Assembly: GCA_002989075.1 (NCBI GenBank)
Contig: PSQN01000004.1
Span: 310,001 to 374,000, forward strand
Reading direction: 5' to 3'
DNA length: 64,000 nucleotides
Source of the DNA: Arthonia radiata
Lineage: Eukaryota; Ascomycota; Arthoniomycetes; Arthoniales; Arthoniaceae
Each line of letters begins with the position of its first letter. Position 1 is the first letter of the stretch. The notes under the pieces were generated by a model. The model saw nothing but the letters and a program-made list of their open reading frames with translations, searched no databases and was not told the DNA's origin. The position numbers were made by a program, and so were the translations under genes. This document shows, one piece after another, positions 22,243-32,728 of this stretch.

Positions 22243-24254
22243 ATGCCTATTGCAAGAAGCAGAGAAAAGCAGCAGCGCCTTAATGCCAATGTCTGTAAAG
22301 TGCTTTGCGCTGCCGCTGATTCAGGGAAGTACGCTTCTGACGACATCGACCTTGTAGACATCTGTGAACAGATAATCTCAGGAGCCCGCGAGCCTTTACA
22401 GTACGTCGACCGGCTGAAAAACATCAGAGACCACACACCTCAGTCACTCCAGGCAACTGCTAGTAACCTATGGAGATGGCGAAAAAGTCTTTTTGACGAT
22501 GGAAAAACTTACGACTTCTTCAAGCACGGTTCATTTACGCTCAAAAAGGAGTTTCTTGACACGATAGGATACAAGTCTGCCGCCAATTCCGCAAATATCG
22601 AGGACATTTCTCCAGCACAATCACAATTGCCTTCGGCGGCAACTCACGCACGCGACGCAAGTCGGTATAGTACGGTACGTCAAACCTCACGCCTGCAGTC
22701 ATGCCGATTGCTGAGGCATCGACGGCGGTCGTATGCGCGAGACAGCGAATGGGGACTTTGCTACATACCGGTCGTGACCTTGTTTTGTTCATTGCTGACA
22801 ACCACGCCCCAGCTTCGCTCTCACGTAAGGGAACAACACAACAACCATCGAAACAGATCTCTCGATACAGGAGCAAATGACAACATACGCCTGCGGCAGG
22901 ACGAAAGAACACTCGCCCTACAGACAGAGCAGAGTGGAATCCATCACCCGCCTCTGGGGGCTGTCACCCTTAGCATAGAGTCCGGCTCGTCGCTGACTGT
23001 AAGCGCATTAAACCGGTCGCTGCCAGCATTATACTAAGGTTAATCTTAGCCGAATGTCTTCCCCTCATCCCGACCGAGCGCCAGCGCGACCATAGATTTA
23101 TCTCAGGAGCGCGAAGATCTCGAAGCCGCACGTCAACATATACTGGCCTCAATTTCGCCTTGTCCGTCACCCCAAACCCGATTTCGCGACGTGGTATCGC
23201 ATGTCAGCTCTCAGCAAGCACGCGAAACTCGTGTCCACTCGCAGCACATGGGATGTTTACAATTCGATTCCGAAGAACTTCAACACAGTCTGAGAGACAT
23301 ATCCATCAAGATCGAACAAGCTGTGCTGGCTTTCTGTCGCGACATGGTAAGCGATGTTCCTATTGCTCTTTCTGGTCTTTCAACCATTGCCGGATCAATT
23401 TTAAACAAGCCCAATCACTCACGAGGCTCAGATTCCAGAAGACGGCTCATCGAGAGCGTGCGTCGAATACGCTCCTTACGGACTCAAGAGCCTTTACGCA
23501 ATCGGTTTTCATGTCCCTGCGACAGCGCAGGTAGAAGATCGCGCCGCACACCTCCGCTGCGACACTAATGTGTCCGCACTGGAGATTCTGCGCTGTATCG
23601 CCGCGGCAGCTCTTGTCAAGTACGTCTTTGAGACCGAGACACCATGGCCCTGGCTACCTCCAGAGCGCATCTTTACCAGCCTCGTTGAAAGCGACGAACG
23701 ACATCTCAACGACGCTCTACAGAGCGATTGTACGTAACTTAAACTATGAATCGTGGTTTGCACTTGCTGACATGTTTGTTATAGCTTCTGATCCCATACT
23801 GCTCGGCCGCAAGATCTGCCTGAGGCGCGCCCACAAACCCGAGTGGATCCCATACGAGATCAAAGAACAGGCCAGAGGGCTGGCAAGTATCTTCATCGAC
23901 ACTGTCTGGCTCCATGTGCAAGCCATTACGCCGCCCACACATGAGGAAGAAGCACGAACTCGTCGTGACACCTGGCTGTATGCCATGACTGAAGTCTTTC
24001 TTGATGCCTTTCTGCTGAAAGAGCGGGTGCATGCGACATGCCCTGGAGCAAGACTGGTGTTTTACGCCAACGACCGTGTGGATGCGAATACCATGCAAGG
24101 GGAGGGATCTTCGAGAGGAGCTTTCTCCCGACCCAACGGAACAGTAGCGCTGACGATCTTTCCTGCCCTACTGTACAGCGGAAGCGCGGAGCCTGGTCGG
24201 CGGCCCGAACACACTCCCTTATGCCTGTCAAAGGCTGTGGTGGTGCTAGAATGA
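22243..24254 (+). CDS. Unknown fungal protein, 567 aa, six exons
   Basis: Exons 22243-22674, 22746-22824, 22871-22998, 23050-23346, 23432-23729 and 23785-24254 splice with introns of 46-85 nt in perfect phase; the last intron has a TGCTGAC branch point. No domain was recognised. The first 110 residues are helical and charged (DIDLVDICEQIISGAR, QATASNLWRWRKSLFDD), the middle is Ser/Gln-rich, and residues ~240-310 carry a coiled-coil-like EREDLEAARQHILASIS. The C-terminal half is well folded in character (IFTSLVESDERHLNDALQS, ARGLASIFIDTVWLHVQAI, TWLYAMTEVFLDAFLLKERV). No signal peptide or transmembrane segment. Exon 2 is the least certain: its acceptor could be 22716 rather than 22746. Divergent from the Hsp70-like gene, it is a candidate partner. 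Confidence 0.65.
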
Positions 24255-24586
24255 GCAAGGGAGCGAGTGGTGAGTTCAAGGCGTCGAGGAGCCTGCATCA
24301 GTTCTGGCCGGGTTTGGTTCTTCAGGATTGCTTCAATCGTCCATTTAGAAAACGAAACGGACGTAAGGGTTTCGGACATTTCCAACGGAAGCCGGAATTT
24401 TGGGAATGCAGGGCTCAATCAGGTATAGGCTCCTATAAGGCTGCATATACATGGTATCAGGTTCACGCTAAGAGCAGTTGCCTTGTTTGCCTGCAAGGTT
24501 CTCAGTCATGTCCAGTTGCCTCGTCTCGTTCGCATTTAAAATTCTCTGAAATATGCCTACACAAGGAGCTGACTTGCGGAGCGGAC
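24255..24586. other. Intergenic, 332 bases
   Basis: Open on the plus strand in the frame of the next gene, but with poor coding character. The kinase-like gene is started at 24587. Confidence 0.4.
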
Positions 24587-25405
24587 ATGGAAGCAGCATT
24601 ACCCGGTCGGCCCAACGAAACCTTCAGTCATGAACACCTCGTGAACAACCGGCATCCCCCGTCTTCGCTGCAAGACTCCACCGCCTACATTCTGCCAATC
24701 GTGACCATTCGCGACAGTGACCACCTCGTCATCAAGTGGGGTAAGAACGTTTCCATTGGCGAGGCGCAGGCGCTTTTGCTCATGAAACACTACCTTCATG
24801 GGAGGATCACGGTACCAGAAGTCTACGGGTGGCGTACGGACGTGTCCACGGGTTACACGTACATTTACATGCAACTCCTCCCCGGCTGCACGTACGACCA
24901 ACTTTTACGCGAAGGGTCGCTTGACAAGGTTGACATTGCGCATGTGTGCGATCAGCTGGCACATATGATGGTCACATGGCAGAGAGACATCCCGTCTCGG
25001 GTCAGCCAATCCCATCGTAAGTTTACCCAGCGATTTTGCATGCATTTTCCAGCACCAAAGTTGGAGGAGCATGAAGTATTTGCGAATACTAACGCGACGC
25101 AAGCTGGCTTACCTGACTTCTACAACCGCGTCTACCCCTTCGCAGGCGAAGACCATGGCTTCGAGACCTCGAAGAACTACTGCGACCACAAAGCTGGCAC
25201 GGACGTAGATCTGCCTCCGCCCTATGTGTGGAGTACAGGAGATTTTGTGCCCTCGAACATCCTGCTGGTCAAGGAGCAGGATGAATGGAAAGTCTCCGGC
25301 GTCTTCGATTTAGAGGATGCGGGGTGGTATCCGGAAGTGTATGATGCGGGTGTCATGGAACAATTGAAAGCTGGCACTTGGGGAATGGTTTTGCTCATGC
25401 AGTGA
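24587..25405 (+). CDS. APH-family (aminoglycoside phosphotransferase-like) kinase fold protein, probably inactive, 243 aa
   Basis: Exons 24587-25016 and 25104-25405 join across an 87-nt intron (GTAAGT...TACTAAC...GCAAG); because 87 is divisible by three the frame stays open if unspliced. The protein has HLVIKWGKNVSIGEAQALLLM (the VIK lysine and its E partner), then VPEVYGWR and YIYMQLLPG (hinge), and STGDFVPSNILL where functional APH enzymes have HGDLxPxNIL. FDLEDAGW stands for the metal-binding ID.E.AG segment. The catalytic-loop His is replaced by Thr, though the Asp remains. At 243 residues it is shorter than the usual ~280-320, and the C-terminal helices are missing. It is a decayed kinase or a pseudokinase. 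Fungal APH-like proteins are numerous and mostly of unknown substrate. Confidence 0.7.
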   Translation: MEAALPGRPNETFSHEHLVNNRHPPSSLQDSTAYILPIVTIRDSDHLVIKWGKNVSIGEAQALLLMKHYLHGRITVPEVYGWRTDVSTGYTYIYMQLLPGCTYDQLLREGSLDKVDIAHVCDQLAHMMVTWQRDIPSRVSQSHRKFTQRFCMHFPAPKLEEHEVFANTNATQAGLPDFYNRVYPFAGEDHGFETSKNYCDHKAGTDVDLPPPYVWSTGDFVPSNILLVKEQDEWKVSGVFDLEDAGWYPEVYDAGVMEQLKAGTWGMVLLMQ

Positions 25406-25644
25406 CGACGTTGTCCTGACAGTGAGAAGTAGGTGGAAGGAGACGATGAGGGGTTTGTCCACTGTATGTACCGAAGAATGGATGCACATTCGAAAGTGAT
25501 GCGCCCAAGCAAACAAAGGAAGCGACATTATTTGCGATAGCGACTGCCTGATGGGACAAGATTAGCAACTGATTCGCAGCTCTCTTTCTCGCATCTGGAT
25601 TATCATGATGTCTTCCTGGATCCGTGACACAACTAGCGTGATAA

Positions 25645-26450
25645 CAACGACATGACAAGAGCGATGACAGTAAGACAACAAGAGCGATTGCAGCGACTAC
25701 AAAAGAGCCACGACACTAATACTGACGAGAGCGATAGTAGTAAATGCAACAAGAGCAACGACAGTAATTACAGCAAGAGCTATGACAGCAAATAATAACA
25801 GCAACCACAACAGGAGCAGCCATAGCGACACTACAAGAACGATGGCAGCATGTATAATGAGGGCAATGACAGCAAATAAAATAAGAGCGATGACTATACA
25901 ACAAGAGCGACGACGGCAGCACGCTAAGAGCGGTAACGGACTATACTAAGAGCGAGGACAGCAATCACGACAAGAGCGAGGACAGCAATACAACAAAAGC
26001 GATGATTGCGACACAACAAGAATGACGACAGAAACACTAGTGACCACAGCAACACGACCAAAGCCATGGTAGCAACACGCCAAGAACGATGACAGCAACA
26101 TGCTAAGAGCCAGAACAGCTTTATAGTAAGAGCGACGGCAGCAATACCGACGAGAGCGATAACAGCATCACGACGAGCGTGACGATAGCAACTACGACAA
26201 TAGCGACTATAAGAGCGACAATAGCGATACCAACGAACGCGACGACAGCAAAACGATAAGAGCGAGACTAGCAACACAAGAGCGATGGTATCGACCATAG
26301 TAAGAGCGAGGACAGCGACACGACAAAAGCGAGGTCAAAAGAGCGAGGTCACAAGAGCGAGGACAGCAGCACAATAAGAGCGAGGACAGCAGCACGAGAA
26401 CAGCAGCGCAACAAGATCAAAGACAGTAATAAGAGCGATGAAAGCGTGAA
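25645..26450. repeat. Degenerate minisatellite, ~24-bp unit, ~800 bp
   Basis: About thirty diverged copies of a unit close to AAGAGCGATGACAGCAACAC plus 2-5 bases run through the block. Copies at 25960-26000 and 26330-26390 are the cleanest. Purine/C-rich on the plus strand with almost no T outside fixed positions. Open frames through it encode Val/Leu/Ser/Arg repeats and are not genes. Confidence 0.8.
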
Positions 26451-26743
26451 GAAGTACTGAGACGCACGTACACATACAGATCTAAGACTTGTCTTGGCTT
26501 CAGACACCACTCCAAAGAGCAGTGACCTACTAGTCCAGCACACCGCGAAGAGGTGCAAGTCATCATGCTGGGCGCACCAGGGATTTCGCTGCTGTCTGTA
26601 CGCTAGATCCAAGGTGGCGCGACTGGCACGGCGTGTATCAAGGCCGCGGTCGCAAAATGTCAGATGCTACTCACCACCATGTGGGCCTACACAGACCACA
26701 TCGCAGCAAGCAGACTTGAAAGCACAAAACTTGACAAAGGAGA

Positions 26744-27090
26744 TACGACACAGTGGGATCGCTGCTGTCTGTCCGCTAGCCCAAAGTGAAGGAAGGGAAG
26801 AGCGGGGCCTCAAAAGAGGAGGGGAAGGTACGACACAGTGGGATCGCTGCTATCTGTCCGCTAGCCCAAAGTGAAGGGAAAGGAAGGAGCGGAGCCTCAA
26901 AAGAGGATGAGGAAGGTACGACACAGTGGGGTCGCTGCTGTCTGTCCGCTGACCCAAAGTGAAGGGAATGGAAGGAGCGGAGCCTCAAAAGAGAAGGGGA
27001 AGGCACGACACGGTGGGGTTGCTGCTGTCTGTCCGCTAGCCCAAGGTGAAGGGAATGCAAGGAGCGAAGCCTCGGATGAGGAGGGGAAGG
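26744..27090. repeat. Four tandem copies of an ~87-bp repeat
   Basis: Units begin at 26744, 26829, 26917 and 27004, each starting TACGACACAGTGGG (CACGACACGGTGGG in the last). They contain TGTCCGCTAGCCCAAAG and end GAGGGGAAG. Copies differ by about 5-15 percent, with the last the most diverged. The array starts about 300 bp after the 24-bp minisatellite and ends 70 bp before the stop of the proline-rich gene, so it forms part of that gene's 3' flank. Confidence 0.9.
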
Positions 27091-27158
27091 AGCCCCGAGT
27101 CCACTTGCCACCGTAACGTACGCTACAAACGCCGTACAGCAGGTCGCGGAGCACGGAG

Positions 27159-27656
27159 CTAGAGGGGTCGGGAGTAGGTGGTAGAAGGAAGGTGCTCTCC
27201 GAAAGAGAGCGAGGTGGTAAGGGGCGGGGGAGCAGAGGGTAGGTAGAAGGGAGGGTTGTCCGGGTCAGGACAAGGAAGCGGAAGAGACGGGAGGTAGAAA
27301 GCGGGGGAGGGCGTGAGGGTGGAGGAAGGGTGGGGAGCGCTGGAGGAGAAGATGTTGTCGGTATAGTTCGATCTCCTGCGACGTCTTCTGGGAGTGGGGG
27401 AAATACTACTCTCGAGGACGCCGTGTGAAGAATCGTACCGGAAATGGAAGGAGGGACTTTCAACGGGCACGCACGCTCCAATGAAGTCGAGGAAAGAGCA
27501 GACGGCATCAGGAGGAGGAAGGAGGGAGGGAGGTGAGGTAGGAGGATGTGGTGTGGGATTTGGGTACGCTGCGACCAACCGTGATGGAGGCAGCGGACCG
27601 CCCTTCGTCAGCAATGCTGGCTTGTGGCGGAGCAAAGTCTTGAGGACTTTGTGCAT
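27159..27656 (-). CDS. Proline/serine-rich protein, 165 aa, unknown function
   Basis: ATG at 27656, stop at 27159, no intron needed. The N-terminus is basic (MHKVLKTLLRHKPALLTKGG). A Pro/Ser-rich stretch follows, then a more ordered core, DAVCSFLDFIGACVPVESPS and FHFRYDSSHGVLESSI, and then an Arg run (RRRRRR) and a second Pro/Ser-rich tail. The core does not look like random low complexity, and the promoter is textbook: a TATA run at 27807-27816, a CT-rich block on the coding strand and a short leader. The frame that continues past the stop in another phase (DLLYGVCSVRYGGKW) hints that the original C-terminus was longer and was lost near the tandem repeats. No function can be given. Confidence 0.55.
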   Translation of the reverse strand: MHKVLKTLLRHKPALLTKGGPLPPSRLVAAYPNPTPHPPTSPPSLLPPPDAVCSFLDFIGACVPVESPSFHFRYDSSHGVLESSISPTPRRRRRRSNYTDNIFSSSAPHPSSTLTPSPAFYLPSLPLPCPDPDNPPFYLPSAPPPLTTSLSFGEHLPSTTYSRPL

Positions 27657-27749
27657 CTTGGAGAGACGCGTGGAGGGAATGAAGTGTGGTATGTGTGTGT
27701 TTGACAGTGGTATCTTGCTGGGGTATGGTGCTCAGTGTGAATCTTGACT

Positions 27750-27816
27750 CTTTCTGAACTGTGAAGAAGAAAGAAAGAAGGAAGGAAGGAATCAAGGAGA
27801 TGGCCGATATATATAT
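27750..27816 (-). promoter_or_regulatory. TATA run plus CT-rich block upstream of the proline-rich gene
   Basis: ATATATATAT at 27807-27816 lies about 150 bases upstream of the ATG at 27656. Downstream of it on the coding strand comes a run of CTTCCTTC/CTTT units (about 27760-27800), a common layout of highly expressed ascomycete promoters, where transcription starts just after the CT block. Confidence 0.5.
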
Positions 27817-29295
27817 CCTCATGAACGACTGTGAGTCACTCATTCTCGTGTGTCTTGATGTAAAGGTTACGACTTGCTCAACATTTGTTGATAGAAGTCC
27901 GTAGAAGAAGAATAGGATGAAGGGAAGCATGAGCCTGTGGGAACGCACCGAAAAGCAGACGAAAGGCCAGAGCGCTCGTCATGGTTACCATTACACAACG
28001 AAGGCAAATGAACCAAGAGAATTCCACTGCGAACGCAAAGATGGAATGTGGCTAAGACAGCGACAATGAAGAGGTACTTCGTCTTTGATAATAGGGGAAG
28101 GATGTTCACAGTATACGCTATCGACCACGCTAGTTTTCACGACCACGTTGCCGCCGCACGTGGCATTTACAATTGAAACCCCGGTAGCGTGCAAGCTTGG
28201 ACTGGCTTCCAGGCTCCACACAGCTGGCGCAACCAAATGACATATTGGTGATGTGTAGAAATCGAAACAAGAACGAAGCTTTGGGCTCAATCGAGGCCGC
28301 GAGTTGGCCCCGCTAGCCCGAAGTCTTGGCCGCGCTAGCCGGCTTGGGCTTAGCTTATGTCGCACCTCTGTGGGCTTGGACTTGTTCTTGAATTTATATT
28401 GTCTTTCGAAAGGCGTCTATTTCAGGCTGCATCCTCGAACCCCACGAGAAAGCCAGCATTTTGTTGAAAGACAAGCCGTCAATCAGAAGGACGTGCTACG
28501 AGAGTCTTCCCGGCCAGCACTACTGCCATTATGCTGTATTGCAAGAACCACTGGAATCGAGAACTACCATAATAGCGGATTTATCGCTGCATGGCGTTCG
28601 TCCGAAGCTTGAGCAAGTACAGTCCGAAGTGGTGTGGCCATAAACGAGCGACTGTCCGACTGGAATGTTGTAATCTAGAAGGCACGCTGCAAGGGTGCGC
28701 TTGATAATGAGCATGTGTGAGGGGGATACTTTTCCGAAGAGTGGATGCAATATTCGAAATATCGAGGACTGACTGTAGTTGAACCCATACTCACAGCATT
28801 CATATCAGACCCCCAGATGACGGCGAAGGCGCTTTCTGAGCATCGTCAGCGAAACGGTCGCTGAGTGGTTGCTATATCCAGATTGCAAGGACTGCAGTCT
28901 CCTCTTCGATACCACTAATTGTCACTCGTTGCAGCGCTTCTGGAAGTCGATGGTGTCATGTGATATGCTATAGACACGAATGTGATGTGACTGCAGCATG
29001 CATTCGTTTGGCGAGATGATGTAGGTACAAGCGAAGTGTGCGCTGTCAACGCGCTAGGCACGAACAAAAGTTGTGAAGTCGTTTGCTTGGTGCGCGATCT
29101 CCGTTTCACCTCTTGTGGTCGTTTGACGCCACTCGTTCATAAACCCAGCCAACTGTTTCTAAATTCTTAGAGTTTCTTCACGGTCCTCCACATCTTCGCA
29201 AACCCTAACCTTTTTACAACTCAAATAACAACGCGTCAAAACTTCGACTACCAAACAAGTCCACATCTACACAGCAGGCTCAAATCTCCAACATA
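27817..29295. other. Intergenic, no firm gene
   Basis: A minus-strand frame at about 28365-27991 has partly coding-like composition (CGGNVVVKTSVVDSVYCEHPS) but no recognisable family. The last ~150 bases, rich in CA and CT with ACAACTCAAATAACAAC, look like the leader of the gene at 29296. Confidence 0.4.
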
Positions 29296-30213
29296 ATGAC
29301 TGCCATCCTAGAGACCCGCAACTCCTCCTTGCCGTCCGTCTTCGAAGCCACCAGCCCTCCAGTCAATCTGCACGAGGCCTACCAGTCCCTGCCGGACCTC
29401 CTCGCCGCCGCGGACCTCGTCACCGACCAGGTGCTGAAGGAGATTCACGGCTCCATTCGCCAGGTCTTCTACAACCATGAGCTCAACGAGAAGTACGGCC
29501 TGTGTCTCCTGCACCGCCACTTCCCCATCGAGGCTAACCACCGCCTCGTCGAGCATGGGCCATGCTCAAGCCCATGGCAAGTCGGACCTTCTCAAGACTT
29601 CGTGGCGCCAATGCCGGGCGGCGTCGGCTTCGTCCAGCCGCGCTCTTACCGCTTCGTCAACGATATCGCCGTTCCATACGAGTTCGGCTACACCGTCACC
29701 AAGCCGACCGTCGACGACCTGAAGGAGGACGCCGCGTTCTTCAACGACATGCGCGCTGTCCTCAAGCAGCACGGGCTCCAGGACTTGCTCGGCGTTCGCG
29801 TCCTCGAGAATATGGATGATGTTCTGACCTTGGAGATCACCCAGGGCACGAGCAACATCATGGTCCACCCTGGTGACATGCCCGTCTCGGACAAGATCAC
29901 GGCGTCGTGGATGTTCCGCGAGGTGTTCAAGACGAACGCTGGCCGCGGAAAGCTCCCCAATGGCGAGCAGTATCCTGATCCTGACCCCAAGGATGCGCTC
30001 GCCACGGAGTGTGTGCAGTCGTTCTGCTCGCGTAGCCTGCATAGCCATACGCCGACGACCAAGAAGTTAGCGGAGACGAACGCTGGCCAGGGCAAGCTAC
30101 CCAATGGTGATCAGTATCCCGATCCGGAGCCGCCCAAGCCCGCGCCAGTCACGGAGTGTGTGCAGTCGTTCTGCTCGCGCAGCCTGCACAGCCATACGCC
30201 GACCACCAAGTAG
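29296..30213 (+). CDS. Unknown fungal protein with duplicated C-terminal module, 305 aa
   Basis: Single exon, strongly codon-biased (many C/G third positions), suggesting high expression. Residues 1-210 form one ordered domain containing QVFYNHELNEKYGLCLLHRH, RSYRFVNDIAVPYEFGYTV and HGLQDLLGVRVLENMDDVL, of a type I cannot name. Residues 213-305 are two copies of a 48-residue module: TNAG[RQ]GKLPNG[ED]QYPDP..., then TECVQSFCSRSLHSHTPTTK. Each module has a CVQSFC pair, which could bind metal or form a disulfide, and several His. No signal peptide, so intracellular. The second module ends exactly at the stop. Confidence 0.75.
   Translation: MTAILETRNSSLPSVFEATSPPVNLHEAYQSLPDLLAAADLVTDQVLKEIHGSIRQVFYNHELNEKYGLCLLHRHFPIEANHRLVEHGPCSSPWQVGPSQDFVAPMPGGVGFVQPRSYRFVNDIAVPYEFGYTVTKPTVDDLKEDAAFFNDMRAVLKQHGLQDLLGVRVLENMDDVLTLEITQGTSNIMVHPGDMPVSDKITASWMFREVFKTNAGRGKLPNGEQYPDPDPKDALATECVQSFCSRSLHSHTPTTKKLAETNAGQGKLPNGDQYPDPEPPKPAPVTECVQSFCSRSLHSHTPTTK
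29932..30213 (+). repeat. In-frame 144-bp tandem duplication inside the gene at 29296
   Basis: Copy 1 is 29932-30075 and copy 2 is 30076-30213, both beginning ACGAACGCTGGCC. The stretch encoding TECVQSFCSRSLHSHTPTTK is nearly identical at the DNA level while the linker before it has diverged, so the Cys/His end is either recently converted or under selection. Confidence 0.85.
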
Positions 30214-31044
30214 GGTGGCGGGGGCGTGCATAGCGATATGATCATCACACGAGGGCACTACATGAGACAACCTTAAGCTCTGGCAGGGTCCTATCTTGGA
30301 TGTGTGAAGGAAGTTGTACCTATGATGGACGATGAACACAGTGGCCATTGAGCAGAGACGATGTTTGTAGCATTGGCAGGAGAGCCCTCCGTTGAATGTC
30401 GCCGTCGATGTTCGCTCCTTTGTACTAATAGATTCTCAATTGCCTCTCCACTAATCTTGCTTGAACCTCTTGTCTCGCATTTCCTAGTCTCCAAAAGTTT
30501 GACTATCCGTGTATGAATGTATGGCTTTGGAAGGGGCTATATGCAGAGGACTTTAGCAAATAAGTTTCAGAGCAACCCCGTAACCTACCCTATTCCACCA
30601 AAACGGTTGCCAGGCAGCTAGTGTGCCGGCGCCATCTCTAAACGCTTTGTTCAAAACCAAGGAGAACTTCCAGAGTGGCTGTGATGACATCTTTACTTTG
30701 CAAACGGGCTGGTGCCAGATCCGTCCAACATGTCGGCTGTCTTGTTTCTCGCTTCACCTCTTGCGATTCCTGCCGATCAACGCGCTGCTTTATTTGCCGT
30801 AGAGAAGCTTAGATATCATATCTAGCACTGGCTTCTGTGTTATGTTGTATAAGTGTCCTATGCAGGACGTTAGCATCTCCAAATAGGGGTCTGAGACGGT
30901 AGCGCGAGCTCACCACCGCCCTCCGTCATAATCAATGATGCCTGCTTAGAGGAGCCGTCCCATATGTAGGTTTCTTCATACGGCTCCCAGGAATCTGTCT
31001 CGATGTGAGTCGCGTGTCTGAATACAGGCGTATCAGCGGTAATA
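30214..31044. other. Intergenic
   Basis: 3' flanks of two converging genes. No coding or RNA feature was recognised. Confidence 0.45.
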
Positions 31045-32065
31045 CTAACGCGGGAGCCAGTGATGCTCATGATCATGGGTTGCCTTGTCGACGATTTTGG
31101 CATATGCGGGGCCTCTGATTGCCGGGAAGGTCCTATCCTTGGAGTAATCCGAGTCGATACTATGGTCATCCAGCGAATGTGTGATGCAGACACACCAATC
31201 ACCTTCGCTGTTTCTGATGTCTCTCATCGCCTCCTCGTTGTCCCATATGTCCTCGAATGAGTTCTCTATATCATGCACCATTCCAGGGCGTATCCACTCT
31301 GCCTTGATGTGGGCCTTCGCAAACGTACGCATCACATCACGTGCGTTGTGGAACGGGGCGGAAAGCAATGCCCCGCGAAGTTTTGTAGAGCGCTCTTCGA
31401 CGACATACTTCCTGTACGTTGCTGCGACGACCGCCGAACCCAGACTGTGACCAACTAGGAGTACGCGTTCCGGTGTGATGTTCAGGCGTCTGAGAGCGAG
31501 CTCGACTGCTATGAAGCCATCTTCTTTGAGGCTTGTCATGCATGGCTGTTCATTAGTCCCAGCGCAGCACCCAAAGCCTCGGTACTCAAGTGTGAGTATG
31601 AAAGTGAAGTGTCCGGGGTCCTTAGCGGTACGCAGCATCGCTTCGTACAAGGGCATTTTTGATTTAGATCCGATATGACAGTAGACACCGTGCATGAAGA
31701 CGATGCAGGAAGCATTGACGCTTGAGGCCCAGCGATGGAACTCCGCCGCCTCTGCATGCTCCCCAGAAAGAACTTTGACGACGTCGTCTTTGAAGTATTT
31801 CGGCTCGGATGGATCCTTCGTCCACATACACCATCCGTAAAACTGGTGCTTCGCCGTGACCCCGTTGAAGCTCTTGAACCTGAAGGTCGCAACTTGTGTT
31901 GCTGCATTTGCGGGTCAACAGCGCGTCCAGCGATGGGGTCGTAACTCAGACTTGCGACGCCATCAGTCCACCTACACGGTATGCACTCCGCAAACTCCCT
32001 CGCTCGTTCCTCTACATTATTCTCGCTAGGGGGACTAAGTATGGCGGCTTTATAGAAGAATCTAT
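31045..32065 (-). CDS. ABHD12-like alpha/beta hydrolase, paralogue 1 (5' end unresolved)
   Basis: Main exon 31901-31045. A 73-nt intron (T|GTAGGT...AATGCAG, 31902-31974/5) joins it to an upstream exon ending at 31976, whose frame contains FFYKAAILSPPSENN; the true start beyond ~32065 is not found. The domain has YGWCMW, SCIVFMHGVYCHIG (oxyanion region), LEYRGFGCCAG, and GHSLGS carrying the nucleophile Ser. HSLDDHSI carries the acid Asp and DHEHHW, right before the stop, the catalytic His. The triad is therefore complete. ABHD12 relatives are serine hydrolases acting on lysophospholipids or monoacylglycerols. It is a tandem paralogue of the gene to its right, with the same intron position before TQVA. 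Confidence 0.7.
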
Positions 32066-32728
32066 GCGAGCAGATAAGCAGACAAGCTCACGACGCCGTA
32101 AGGTTGGGTTTGCATACTCGCGTTGTTGTGCTTGGCTGTGCTTGATGGGCTTGGCGGGCTTCTCTCCACCTTTGATGGTGGACATTGTTCTTCAACACGT
32201 GATGAAGTTTTTACTTGCGGATTCTGCTGCATGTTACGCCGTTGAATGCGAGCTGCAGCAATTTTAAACAGACATGTGGCACTTCCTTGCCAGACGCCCC
32301 ATGAAACGCATTATCGCCGGAGGATTCTCCATTGCGGATCATCGAGCAGTGCATGGGTGTTCCAAAGGGTCGTCATGGAACCCTTAAGTCCATGGGCAGG
32401 AGTTTTGTTACTGCTGCGTCAAGAAACGGCACGATTGGTGGCAGGTTTGGGTATAGGCGGGAAGGATGCGGCTTGGCTTGTGCTGAATTTGGCCTGCCCG
32501 GACGGGCCAACGTGCAATGTTTATTGAGAATCACCCTTGCCTTTGAACAACATCTCTTTGATCATGTCAAGCACAGGCTGCTCTCTGGGTTGATAACGGT
32601 GCCCTCCGGACTCAGAAAACGGAATCCGGTTCACGGGCTTTTCGGCGGTGAGCAGCAGCGTTGCTTGTTTTTGGCGATTGTCCCATGTGAAGGTCTCTTT
32701 ATACGGAGTCTCATCAGCTGTTACTTGG
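32066..32728. other. Intergenic between the two hydrolase paralogues
   Basis: Open frames here are not conserved between strands or phases. This region should contain the missing 5' exon and promoter of paralogue 1. Confidence 0.4.

Noticed and set aside
22541-22912. Minus-strand 123-codon frame opposite the 567-aa gene
   Set aside because: Antisense of exons that splice coherently on the plus strand.
25716-26612. Val/Leu/Ser/Arg-rich minus-strand open frames
   Set aside because: By-products of the 24-bp minisatellite.
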